Source of the DNA: Branchiostoma floridae
Taxonomy: Eukaryota > Chordata > Leptocardii > Amphioxiformes > Branchiostomatidae
Assembly: GCF_000003815.2 (NCBI RefSeq)
Contig: NC_049989.1
Coordinates: 20,184,571 to 20,248,570 of the forward strand
Reading direction: 5' to 3'
Length of the DNA stretch: 64,000 nt
The notes under the pieces are model-generated. The model was given only the letters and a program-made list of their open reading frames with translations, was not told where the DNA came from and ran no database searches. Both the position numbers and the translations under genes were made by a program. Below are positions 54,801 through 64,000 of the stretch, piece after piece (positions within the stretch are counted from its first letter, which is position 1; each line of letters opens with the position of its first letter).

Positions 54801-55647
54801 TTTGTATTGCATAAACGGTAAACTGCCTCTCGGTGTAACACACGAAGTTGGTTCTGACGAAGCATATCTAGACAGAGTTATTTGATCCACTCATACCGCG
54901 GGATGAACTCCAACTCTTTTCAATGTGTGATGACTTCTTTAACGTGCTCGAGGTCTGGCTCTCCTAAATCATGGGGCCTTCATTTAACGCCTCGTCTATC
55001 CACAGAAACGTATGAAGGGAAACTATAATCTTATATATTGTTATTGCCTAATGTCTTATATTGAATAGTTATAGTAACGTACATTAAGTACCCTATTCTG
55101 TACCGTATGCACAATCAACCACTTAATATTTGTATGTTAGTATTTGAATTATTTACTTGTATTTAGACCAAACTCAATCATTTCATGTATTTGATTTGTG
55201 TTCACTTGCAATAAGCCCCATGGGCATGAATTTGCAATAAAACATTATTTAATCATTCTACAATTTTCTTTTCCAATAGACGACGATGCACTACCTTCGC
55301 TTTGGAACCAGCCTGGCATCAGCCATAGAACTGCCGCGCCTTCACCACTCGCTCAAGCCGAACAAGATCTACACTGAAGTGGACAGGCCTTTCGAGCCAG
55401 AGGTGGGAGGGATTTTTTTTTTCATTTGACGAAAGAACACCTGCCCGATGATAAAATCGCTGAGGTGGAAATGCTTGTTGCGAATTTACCTCCCTTCTCG
55501 TTGCAGGAAGTGTTTGCTGGTCTGACGGAGATTCACCGTTGGAAGACGTCCCAAGACATAGCCGTACTGCAGGGCGTGGTGCAGGAGGGAGCCTCTATAT
55601 TCGCACACTCCGATTCAAGGAAGGACGGGCATGCAGCAGGATTCTGA
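46293..55647 (+). CDS. GGT1: Gamma-glutamyltransferase, copy C (complete, 11 exons)
   Basis: Exons 46293-46510, 48882-49102, 50347-50542, 51086-51246, 51402-51551, 52125-52261, 53038-53225, 53694-53800, 54617-54747, 55280-55402 and 55507-55647 give 590 residues; exon 1 is one codon shorter than in A and B (VAVIPP for VAVMIPP). Very similar to copy B in exons and introns. Distinctive changes: the motif before the catalytic Thr reads DVGTTH instead of DGGTTH (one base, ggc to gtc), and exon 5 reads DYQVEISD for DYRAEISD. The first Gly of GGT is strongly conserved in the family, so self-cleavage or activity may be impaired; otherwise the frame is fully open. Like B it has Ser and Asn at the human T399/N401 equivalents and Gly at the E420 equivalent. 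Intron 1 holds 11 spare exon-2 acceptors. Upstream lies the MULE; downstream a rearranged 3' UTR array. Confidence 0.9.
48184..48881 (+). repeat. Exon-2 acceptor array of GGT copy C (11 extra units)
   Basis: Units start at 48184 (ggaaatcctgaagaag, acceptor gatggtgacag) and continue every 61 or 64 bp to the functional boundary at 48882. The order of variants near the 3' end (ttatag units, a ggctcgg unit) matches copy B, while B has five more units, so array length changed after or during duplication. Confidence 0.95.
49820..50113. repeat. (TCAC)n satellite, GGT-C intron 2
   Basis: Counterpart of 30970-31319 with a different internal arrangement of TCTC and ATTC variants. Confidence 0.95.
51582..52000. 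repeat. TAG-rich simple repeat, GGT-C intron 5
   Basis: Counterpart of the tract in B; a pure (AGT)n core lies at about 51820-51854. Confidence 0.85.
54377..54547. mobile_element. Hairpin MITE, copy 3, in GGT-C intron 8
   Basis: Counterpart of 37078-37247 with the same TIRs and internal stem and only a few differences. Confidence 0.8.
54761..54806. repeat. (TTTG)n microsatellite, GGT-C intron 9
   Basis: Counterpart of 37471-37522, slightly shorter. Confidence 0.9.
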
Positions 55648-55930
55648 TCACTAGCCTAAGTACCATCTTCCGTAGTGACCGCTGGCTCACTACTTTCGCA
55701 CACTCCGATTCAAGGAAGGACGGGCATGCAGCAGGATTCTGATCACTAGCCTAAGTACCATCTTCCGTAGTGACCGCTGGCTCACTACTTTCGCTTAGCT
55801 GAGTACCATCTTCCGTAGTGACCGCTGGCTCACTACTTTCGCTTAGCTGAGTACCATCCTCCGTAGTGACCGCTGGCTCACTACTTTCGCTTGCTAACCA
55901 GCGGTCACTACGGAGGATGGCACTCAGGCT
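55648..55930. repeat. Rearranged 3' UTR fold-back array of GGT copy C with duplicated coding tail
   Basis: Four units plus the inverted copy. After the first unit a 95-bp duplication restores ttcgcacactccgattcaag and the rest of the coding tail to a second tga (55740-55742). The junction is at the shared ttcgc, which ends the UTR unit and also occurs in the coding sequence. The duplicated tail is downstream of the real stop and would be untranslated. Confidence 0.85.
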
Positions 55931-56367
55931 ATCTGATCACAGACGGAGATTATCATAATTTTTTTTGGTAAAATGGAAAGAGAGAGAAAGAGTTACTTTA
56001 TACACCTGTGATACATGCAATTTCATATTTGTACTGTATTTGTGGTCACAATATGATTTAGCTAGTGAGCTGCCTAGTGCCCACATTAATATTGTATTGT
56101 CCCTGTTCCAATTCGAATAAGGTCAACGTCAAATTAATGAGTTTAGACAAGTCTCTGCTGATTTTGAAACATATCTGCTCTTACTTTTTCATCGTCACAA
56201 GGAAGATATAGATAGAATTCCAATTCATAGTATATTAAAATTTCTGTATTACTCGCTTGACAATACATAATGTATCTCTCAGCTAATATTCCTTTGTTGT
56301 GATCTGTACTTAACGTAATAGGTATGTAACTTTATAACTTTGGTACACAGGAATGGTCCCCATTCGG

Positions 56368-57735
56368 TCAATAAAGCTTCCTATGACTAACATACTTCTG
56401 ATGTCAAAATATGTTTAATTTTAAAACTCGAAGTAGATTTTAACAATCATTGTCAAGTTGGTGTCAAGGTGCAAAAATCAGTTTATTGTTGTAATTATCT
56501 ATAGGATAATTTTATGTTGTGTGCTTGTTACACTAAGATACGTGTAGACAAGATGAGAAGGTGATTTGTACGAACCACTGTAAACCTTGTAATGGCTACT
56601 AATCAAAATCCCTTCATTTTAGAAGTAGAGTTTTCCCATTAACTCACTCTGGTGGTAAGAGTCTTCAAAGCAGCGTATAATAAATAAAGTATGAAGCTCC
56701 TGAAAAATCTATTGTGTGGTCAATTCGTTACGTCATACTTATCTATTTATTCATTTTTCTTCTTCCTAAGCACAAGAGCTATCGAACACCCCAAAAGTAT
56801 GACCATAGCTTGTTCAGAAGCTGCGAAAACACACCCGGAAGTTGCGCTGCAGTACCAAGGGAAGCCGCTAGGGGGCCCAAAATCTAATCATTACCAGTTT
56901 TCGTCACACCCTACCAACACACCAAGCATGAAATCAATAATCCACCCAGCCTTTCTCGAGTTATCTTGTTGAAAGACAAACGCAGGGTAAACTAGAGTTC
57001 CACGACCCCATACCTTCGCCAAATGATCCTAGCCTTTACAACTGCTGTGTTAATTGTGTGTTTCCTTAATTATGCAAATAAGGTTCTCATTTGCATAAAT
57101 TATATTACTTGATCATCTCCTCCACCAAACAACAGAGGTACACATCTATGTTAAGAAAGAAGGCTTTTTTCGCATTTCCTGATAATTTATGCAAATGAGG
57201 ACCTCATTTGCATAATTAATGTTCAACGATGTTCACCTGTCCATAACTTCCCATAAGAGGTTTCCATCATTTACCACAATGACATTATAGCATTTTCTCA
57301 TTAATTATGCAAATTAGGTCCTTATTTTGCATAATATATATCTATCAATAAAGCTTCCTATGACTAACATACTTCTGATGTCAAAATATGTTTAACTTTA
57401 AAACTCGAAGTAGATTTTAACAATCATTGTCAAGTTGGTGTCAAGGTGGAAAAATCAGTTTATTGTTGTAATTATCTATAGGATAATTTTATGTTGTGTG
57501 CTTGTTACACTAAGATACGTGTAGACAAGATGAGAAGGTGATTTGTACGAACCACTGTAAACCTTGTAATGGCTACTAACCAAAATCCCTTCATTTTAGA
57601 AGTAGAGTTTTCCCATTAACTCACTCTGGTGGTAAGAGTCTTCAAAGCAGCGTATAATAAATAAAGTATGAAGCTCCTGAAAAATCTATTGTGTGGTCAA
57701 TTCGTTACATCATACTTATCTATTTATTTATTTAT
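56368..57735. repeat. Tandem duplication downstream of GGT copy C
   Basis: The segment from tcaataaagcttcctatgac at 56368 recurs at 57345 (period 977 bp) and stays parallel to about 57727, where a TTTA run leads into unrelated DNA. The joint lies at tcaata, shared by both partners, which indicates microhomology. This marks the end of unit C. Confidence 0.8.
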
Positions 57736-57822
57736 TTATTTTTCCCGTGACCCCTCCCCTCCACTGGTCCTCTGGGAAGAGCGGCCAAGGCCGACAGGGC
57801 ATTTCCAGTATAGATAAAGGTC

Positions 57823-57853
<31 letters not shown>

Positions 57854-58607
57854 AATTGATCAATCGATCGATTGGTTGATTGATTGATTGATTGATTGAG
57901 TGTTATGTAAGAACATAACATACGTACATGGCAGATAGGGAACAGGAAAAGCTTTTGATTTATGCTCCATGAAATGTTAAGGACTGTTTTTTGCCGACGG
58001 TAACAAGTGCGGCATGTCAAGGAAACAAATTCATAAGATAATGACTTTAGGCCACAGAAAGTAAAATTTATGGAAGACGCTCGCTCATCAATTTTCGGCT
58101 GATTTCAGAAAAAGATGATAATTCCTCTTCGGGGATGGTCAGATAGACCAAAATAGGCAAACACGCTGTGCTGTAGCTTAGTAATCACACTTGTTCAGTA
58201 ATCACACTTGTAGAAGTGACAAAAGAGAGGTAGCCATGACAATAGTTGCAGAAGGGAAACTTGTTGAATAGTTGTAAAATTGCCACCAATATAGAAGCCA
58301 AGACTGTAGTTGCCAGCTTGGCAAGTGATACCAGTGTACCACACTAATGTCACTTTTACTACATTAGTTCACTACTTTGATAAAGGAATGAATGCCATGT
58401 TAGCTGTGATGCCACGTTTTTTCACTTTCAATCTTGTAACGACGTTTTTGGTTGTCCTGATCTATGCAGCCCAGTGTCGGTTTGATCAAGGAGGTTAAAA
58501 AAGACCTCCTTGGTTTGATGGACCACGACAGATGCAGACCAACCGGTTTTTAAAAAGGTCCGTTCCGCTCGAGTTTCACACTGCATGCCATTACAGTAAT
58601 TATCCAC
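57736..58607. other. Intergenic DNA after the GGT array
   Basis: Contains a (GATT)n microsatellite with a central atcaatcgatcgattg palindrome (57820-57900). No gene was recognised in the remainder. Confidence 0.6.
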
Positions 58608-58790
58608 GTGTTCTCACATTCCATATATTCCATTAAAGTAACTATGATTGATGATGAATTATCCACGTGTTCAGGGGTCATCAGGGGTCATCCGATAGAC
58701 AACATTCGTCACAACAAGAATGCAAGTCATCGCGAAGCACCTGTATCTCGCTGCTGCAGCTTTCCTTGCTGCATATGCTGCCCACATGAT
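58608..58790 (+). pseudogene. Truncated promoter and first-exon copy of GGT-D, fragment 1
   Basis: Shares gaattatccacgtgttcagg, ggtcatccgatagacaacat and an ATG (58720) reading [20 protein letters not shown] with the functional copy D first exon, then breaks into other sequence after AAH. No donor follows, so it is a non-coding relic. Confidence 0.7.
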
Positions 58791-59035
58791 TGATGATGAA
58801 TTATCCACACATTTGCATATTATTGCAGGGGCCATTCCCATTGGCTTTTTTGGCTTTAGTCCCCTAGATATTTCCTTTTTTACTGGGTCGCTTGTGCCAT
58901 CGGGCCGGGACAACAGCACAAACGACTCAGTACAAAAAGAAATGGCAAGCAGAAGTGTATGATGAGGAAAGAACACGAAAAAAAGCCCAGAGAGCCTGCT
59001 TTGGAGGTTTTTCAAAAAGCCCGTTCCGCTCGAGA
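58791..59035. repeat. Block repeated before GGT-D, copy 1 (second at 59815-60084)
   Basis: Both copies run from acatttgcatattattgcag / acatttacatattgttgcag through cagtacaaaaagaaatgg to gtttttcaaaaagcccgttc. The acaaaaagaaatggc and agagagcctgct parts are related to the fold-back SINE body at 14684-14732. Confidence 0.65.
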
Positions 59036-59221
59036 TCTCACATTCCATTCCATTAAAGTAATTATGATTGATGGTGAATTATCCACGTGTTCAGGGGTCA
59101 TCAGGGGTCATCCGATAGACAACATTCGCCACAACAAGCATGCAAGTCATCGCGAAGCACCTGTATCTCGCTGTTGCAGCTTTACTTGCTGCATATGCTG
59201 CCCACATTTACCTGAGCCGGT
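59036..59221 (+). pseudogene. Truncated promoter and first-exon copy of GGT-D, fragment 2
   Basis: The same promoter block as fragment 1; ATG 59140 reads MQVIAKHLYLAVAALLAAYA and continues HIYLSR before (CAAA)n replaces the rest. It agrees with copy D two codon blocks further than fragment 1. Confidence 0.7.
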
Positions 59222-59406
59222 TAACAAACAAACAAACAAACAAACAAATGAAATTGATTGCAATACCTTTCATGCACTACGCGATTGGGGAATGGAAGCC
59301 CACAGCTCCATGTTGGTTTGATGACCCACGTGTAACAGTGGGGTTTAAGCGCTGCCAAACTGACCAACGGCTCTAGAGCTTTTGGTGTTGTGAATTCTTA
59401 CATTGG

Positions 59407-59478
59407 TTCCCACACCGGGAATCGAACCCGGGCCTTGGCGGTGAGAGCGCCAAATCCTAACCACTAGACCATATGGGA
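59407..59478 (-). tRNA. trnE-CTC: tRNA-Glu (CTC anticodon)
   Basis: A 72-nt minus-strand cloverleaf beginning TCCCATATGGTCTAGTGGTT, with the D arm of tRNA-Glu, anticodon loop CTCTCAC (anticodon CTC), B box GGTTCGATTCC and 3' GTGTGGGAA pairing with the 5' TCCCATA-side stem. No intron. No T run follows closely on the transcribed side, so termination is unclear. It sits alone and is flanked by short inverted aacagtgg / ccactgtt sequences, so it could be a retro- or transposon-borne copy, but the tRNA body looks intact. Confidence 0.85.
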
Positions 59479-59814
59479 AACACCACTGTTACACCACTTA
59501 CACACGCAACTGCAGCGCAACCAAGCCTTCACAGTGGACTCTCTGGGCCTTTTTTTCGTGTTTTTTTTTTTCGGAGCTTATGATACACTTTTCCTGGACA
59601 TATTTCTATTTCCTTTTCTTTCATATTTTATTCACAAGTCATAAATTTAAAGTACAGAACATTCAAAGATAATCACCTAATCACTATAAAACATACGACT
59701 ACATATACACAACTAAAGCCAATCATTATAGAATATTTACACTAGCATTTACCATTTTACACACTAGTCTACCTTTACTCAGTCATCTAGGCATATGCAA
59801 TACTGTATACTATA

Positions 59815-60147
59815 ACACATTTACATATTGTTGCAGGGGGCATTCCCACTGGGTTTTTTTGGCTAGGGGTTGCTCCCTAGGACTTTTTTTACAGGAGTGT
59901 TTCATCCCTCCTGGATTTTTTTCCTTTTTTACTGGGTCGCTTGTGCCGTCGGGCCGGGCCATCAACACAAACGACTCAGTACAAAAAGAAATGGCCAGCA
60001 AAAGTGTATGATAAGGAAAGAACACGAAAAAAGGCCCAGAGAGCCTGCTTTGGAGGTTTTTCAAAAAGCCCGTTCCGCTCGAGATCTCACATTCCATTCC
60101 ATTAAAGTAATTATGATTGATGATGAATTATCCAGGTGTTCAGGTCA
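59815..60147. repeat. Second copy of the pre-GGT-D block plus partial promoter
   Basis: 59815-60084 parallels 58791-59035 with a small insertion around ggggttgctccctaggactt. It is followed by ccattaaagtaattatgatt and gatgaattatccaggtgttc as in fragments 1 and 2, but it stops before the first exon. Confidence 0.6.
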
Positions 60148-60246
60148 TCAGGAGTATTAGCCATAGCTATAGGCTGTTCAGCAAGTGCACCCATGTTGAT
60201 AACTGCCCATGATGTGTGTTTGTATAAAAATTATCTTCAATAGCTG

Positions 60247-60321
60247 CCACATCAACGGGTTCGAACCCAGAACCTCTGGGTTATGAAACAAACACCCTGC
60301 CGATTACGCAACGCGACCCCA
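60247..60321 (-). mobile_element. tRNA-derived SINE head upstream of GGT-D
   Basis: The minus strand reads GGTCGCGTTGCGTAATCGGC, then a CAT-like anticodon region, then GGGTTCGAACCCGTTGATGT. Perfect B box, degenerate stems. A relative lies at the same relative position in copy A (15228-15300). Confidence 0.5.
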
Positions 60322-60483
60322 CGACATAAAGCACTTAGTCTGGTTCGACTGGTGCATCTTTGTCATATCGAGAAGTCCGTTCCGCTTGACGCTCACACTA
60401 CTGGTACCTGCCATTACAGTAATTATCCACGTGTTCAGGGGTCGTCAGGGGTCATCCGATAGACAACATTCGTCACAACAATC

Positions 60484-63340
60484 ATGCAAGGCACCGGGAA
60501 GCACCTGTGTCTCGCTGCCGCAGCTTTCCTTGCTGCATATGCTGCCCACGTTTACCTGAGCCGGCCCAATGTGCCGGCTCCAGCGGGAGGAAGGTGCCAT
60601 GACGCCCGGCCTGCTGACAGGGACGCCGCGGGAGGACCGTACCGGCACGGCGCGGTGTCCTCCGACTCCGCACAGTGTTCACGGATAGGCAGGTACGGTA
60701 GGGCTGACGTCACAGTTAAGAAGCCATTTGTTGTAATACCTTTAGGTAATATTATCACGGGAATTCACTATTTAGACCGTTTTAGCCTATAAAATCAACT
60801 TAATGGCGTCATACTTACCTCATATTACGTAACAATGATATCAACATTTTAGTAATTATAAAACGTTACAAGCACATCACTCCCTGAAAATTTAGTGATC
60901 GTACAGCCGATTTGAAATCAGGAAAGGCGGTCGAAATTCACATTACTGATGGGTATGCATATAGCAGAAACTGGGGTTTCGTGTTTGTTATCAGTTTGAA
61001 GTTAATAATGATTTTTTTATTGCTAATTGGTTATTACGCAGACCCTTGCTGCTTTCCAATAACTACCAATGCGAGTTCTATGTGCATTTGCCGGAAAAAC
61101 TGAAGTGTAACATGTAACGTTAACATGTCCTGTATACTGTAAGAAATATGTCACAGTATTATTAATATATATTATGCGACAAAAAGGCCCAAAGAAGGAA
61201 TATATATTTCCAAACGCAATTGCAAATACTTCAAATTAATCTCTTTAAACTTGTTCACTAACTTGACTATAACATGAAGCATTTCTGCCCGTCGCAGAGA
61301 CACCATGATGCAGCTGAACGGTTCGGCCGTGGATGCCGCCATTGCTACTCTCCTGTGTCTGGGTGTCGTGCATCCTCACTCTCTGGGGCTCGGCGGGGGG
61401 TTGCTGATGACTGTGTACAACAAAGATACGGGCACGTCACAAGTCATCAATGCGCTCGATACAGCCCCTTTGGGATCCTCGGAAGACATGTTTGCAGAGA
61501 ACCCTGAACTGTCGGTGATGGGTATGTAGCAAAAAAGTCAACATTGTATCAATTATTTTTTTTAAATTTGTTTTTATCGAATTTGCAATAAGTTACACAC
61601 AGAAAGAAGAAGAACCTCCCTTAGATATCAACTTCGATGTCAAACAGCCACATTGTATGGATGGTAACAAATCATATCATATAATTATTATTATGTCATT
61701 ATTCTCGTTATTCATTTTAACTATCAAATCATTACTTCAGTATTATTATAAGTATTATAAGTACTAGTACATCGTTTTATCATGTTGGTTGTAACATATC
61801 AATCAAATATAAATATGATACCATTTCTATATCATTTTATGATTAGTTAAACATTTCAAAATCAAATCAAACACAAGGTTCACCACATACCCCGATGCTT
61901 CTCCAGCTTCCCTCTCCGAGATGCAATAAGACGTTCAGTTTTTCAAAAGTAGATATCAGTTTTGTATCAATTATTTCACAATCAATACATGAACAAGGCA
62001 ATGCTATAGCACGAACAAATCAAAAGTGTCTCTCTTACGGTCCTGAACTGTAACCGAAGAGACAGTACTGTAAATGCAGAAATGTTCGCGGTGGATTAAT
62101 GTTCGCGGTTATCGCGGTGACCACTTCACCGCGAATTTAAATCCACCGCGAACATTTTTCTATCATGATATTAGATTGCAGTCTATGGTGTTACCGCGAA
62201 CTTAAGTCCACCGCGAAAAGTCCTTTTCCCGCTACCACGAAATTAAATCCCCGCGAACTTAAATACATTTACAGTATGTTCCCTTTCGATATCAACATGA
62301 CCAGAGACTATTTTCTAAGAACAGGTTCACATTTAATCTTATCTATGCCGGGGAAATATTGTGTGTAGGTGGCATAATTTGTGAAGAGAATTGTTGAGTA
62401 CTATCCGTATTAGGAAGTTAGATTGGAAGTTATAATATTGGAAGTCTGCAACTCGATGATACATTACTACCACACAGGTGGCTTATCAGTGGCCGTACCA
62501 GGCCAGGTCCGCGGGCTGTGGGAGGCGCACCAGAGGTACGGGAAGCTGCCGTGGAGAGACCTGTTCTTACCGGCTATACAGCTGGCAGAGGAGGGGACAT
62601 GCATAGGAAAACATATGGCCAGAGCCATAAAAATGAAGAGAGCTGCCATCTGGGACAGAAATAACGACCTATGGTAATTTTCAGTAAAGACGTGTCGAGC
62701 AAGGTTGTAATTTTCTTTCTTTCATTCCTTCTTTCTTTCATTCTTTAATTCTTTCTTTCTTTCTCTTTGTTTTTTCTTTCTAGCTGTCTTTCTTTTTGAC
62801 TTTTGTTTCTGTCATTTTTCTTTTTTTTCTTTCTAGTTGTCTTTCTTTTTGTTTCCGTCTTTCTTTTTCTTTCTATCTTTGTTCAATAGAAGTATAGATA
62901 ATTGTCCTGTTTTTCGGTCTCTTTTTGCAGTGACGTGTTCTGCGACGAGCACGGTGCCTTTCTGCGTGAAAACATGACTGTCAAAAGACCACAACTTGCC
63001 AAGACGCTCCTGGCGGTTGCCAATGGTGGTGCAGATGCCTTCTATAGGGGCGAGATTGCCAAGAATTTGGTGAAGGACATTCAAAACCACGGTACGTCAT
63101 TGTTTATCGATGATCGTCAATACTTCCATGTTTGTAAGGAAATTTGTTATTTGTCTAATTTAAAGTATTCTTATGTTTATTACACTGTAGGCGGCATCAT
63201 TACTGAGCAAGACCTGTTGGAGTACCGGGCGGAAGTAACGTCCCCACTCAACACGTCACTTCCGGGAGGACAGGTCCTGCTGACGTCACCACCACCTTCA
63301 GGAGGAGCTACCTTGATTCTTGCTCTCAACATCTTTGCCG
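60484..63340 (+). CDS. Gamma-glutamyltransferase, copy D (exons 1-5, 3' partial)
   Basis: Exons 60484-60692, 61298-61521, 62478-62673, 62931-63091 and 63191-63340 have the same phases as the other copies; exons 3, 4 and 5 have identical lengths. The gene runs off the window before the catalytic Thr. The N-terminus has a signal anchor ([18 protein letters not shown]). Conserved: [23 protein letters not shown], quoted here only in part as [44 protein letters not shown]. Odd: the usual NAR is NAL (L123, codon ctc), losing the Arg equivalent to human R107 that holds the substrate carboxylate. There is no exon-2 acceptor array. It is more diverged than A, B and C are from each other, hence an older paralogue; it may have other substrates or be a pseudoenzyme. 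Confidence 0.88.
62082..62275. repeat. Interspersed ACCGCGAAC repeat with hairpin, copy in GGT-D intron 2
   Basis: Matches 166-290 over its right part. Its left part forms a stem: atgttcgcggtggatta (from 62083) pairs with taaatccaccgcgaacatt ending near 62157. It lies between exons 2 and 3 of GGT copy D. Confidence 0.65.
62690..62925. repeat. TTTCT-rich pyrimidine tract, GGT-D intron 3
   Basis: Long runs of ttctttcttt with a repeated ctttctag(c/t)tgtctttcttt element fill intron 3 and lead into the exon-4 acceptor at 62930. Confidence 0.85.
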
Positions 63341-63903
63341 GTGAGCTGATTAGAGTGTTCTTTTTTTTTAATTTCTTTCAACATTTTATGCTTCATTCAA
63401 AAACAATGATACAATGATTGAATAAGAGTGTGCAAGTAACCATGGTAACAAACAATAACAAAAATAGACTACTCCAAATATACATATAACAAGCTATTAT
63501 AGTTCAAAACATGTCCCCTGACTTAAGTGCTACACTAGTTCTGTCTGAATGAAAGAAGTGGTGAACAGAGTCCTGCAGAAGAAAGGAATCAAGTTCATGG
63601 TAACCATAAAGAGACGTATAAAAGTATCACAAATCTAATCTAACACAAAAAGTTCGGCTTCTTCTCGCTCCTTGGTAATGGTGAAAATGTAGGACTGTAT
63701 TGGTTTAGATCTGGTCTGTTTGTCAAAACGCATAAGGAATATAAACTTGTCGGTGCTACTCTTATGTCTAAAATGAGGGGATCTAATTTTGATGACAAGC
63801 GTTTATATTCATCATTGATATTTTTTGCGTAGACATCATCTCTCTCTCGATGTACTGTCTGTCTATATCTTTCTATCTATAACTATATGTCTTTATCTAT
63901 CTA

Positions 63904-63957
<54 letters not shown>

Positions 63958-64000
63958 TAGATATCTATCTACATGTATAGGATATATGAGAATTCTTGTG
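63341..64000. other. GGT-D intron 5 (incomplete) with (AT)n hairpin
   Basis: No coding exon was found before the window ends. A pure (AT)n run at about 63907-63954 is bracketed by ctatctaccta and taggtagatatc, forming a palindrome. Confidence 0.7.

Overview
The window is animal nuclear DNA: spliced genes with GT-AG introns, microsatellites, MITEs, SINE-like and LINE-like pieces, and three N gaps. The protein families (DBH/MOXD1-type copper monooxygenase, a long intronless C2H2 zinc-finger gene, a local expansion of gamma-glutamyltransferase genes, a PHD-FLYWCH-MULE transposase) and the repeat-rich, finely duplicated texture suggest an amphioxus (Branchiostoma). That assignment is inference; no species-diagnostic sequence was tested.

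Layout. 720-5968 (+): 3' part of a MOXD1/DBH-like monooxygenase, seven exons, upstream exons outside the window. 8757-10541 (+): intronless 18-finger C2H2 protein. 10542-14457: intergenic, with a candidate 2.1 kb TIR element and a hairpin MITE. 14321-57700: a tandem array of about 12-14 kb units, each with one 11-exon gamma-glutamyltransferase (GGT) gene: copy A 15361-24506, copy B 27066-38363 (two assembly gaps), copy C 46293-55647. 60484-63340 and beyond: a diverged fourth GGT (copy D), exons 1-5 only, preceded by truncated copies of its own promoter and first exon. A lone tRNA-Glu(CTC) lies at 59407-59478 (-).

Between B and C sits a complete Mutator-like element (40748-46125). It has TIRs built of tandem 13-mers and an 8-bp target duplication, and the A/B junction supplies an unoccupied site. 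Its intact two-exon gene encodes PHD, FLYWCH and MULE DDE-transposase domains.

The most unusual signal is in GGT intron 1. A roughly 64-bp unit holding a branch-point-like region, pyrimidine tract, AG acceptor and the first bases of exon 2 is tandemly amplified just upstream of the real exon 2: 2 extra copies in A, at least 16 in B, 11 in C, none in D. In B and C every extra acceptor would shift the frame, so the array is a run of decoy 3' splice sites. Similar small-scale copying affects the donor end of exon 8, the 3' UTR (a 48-bp fold-back unit) and the coding tail of copy C. The GGT copies also differ at residues equivalent to known GGT substrate-pocket positions. All coordinates and motifs were read by eye; no alignment, database search or percent identity was computed.
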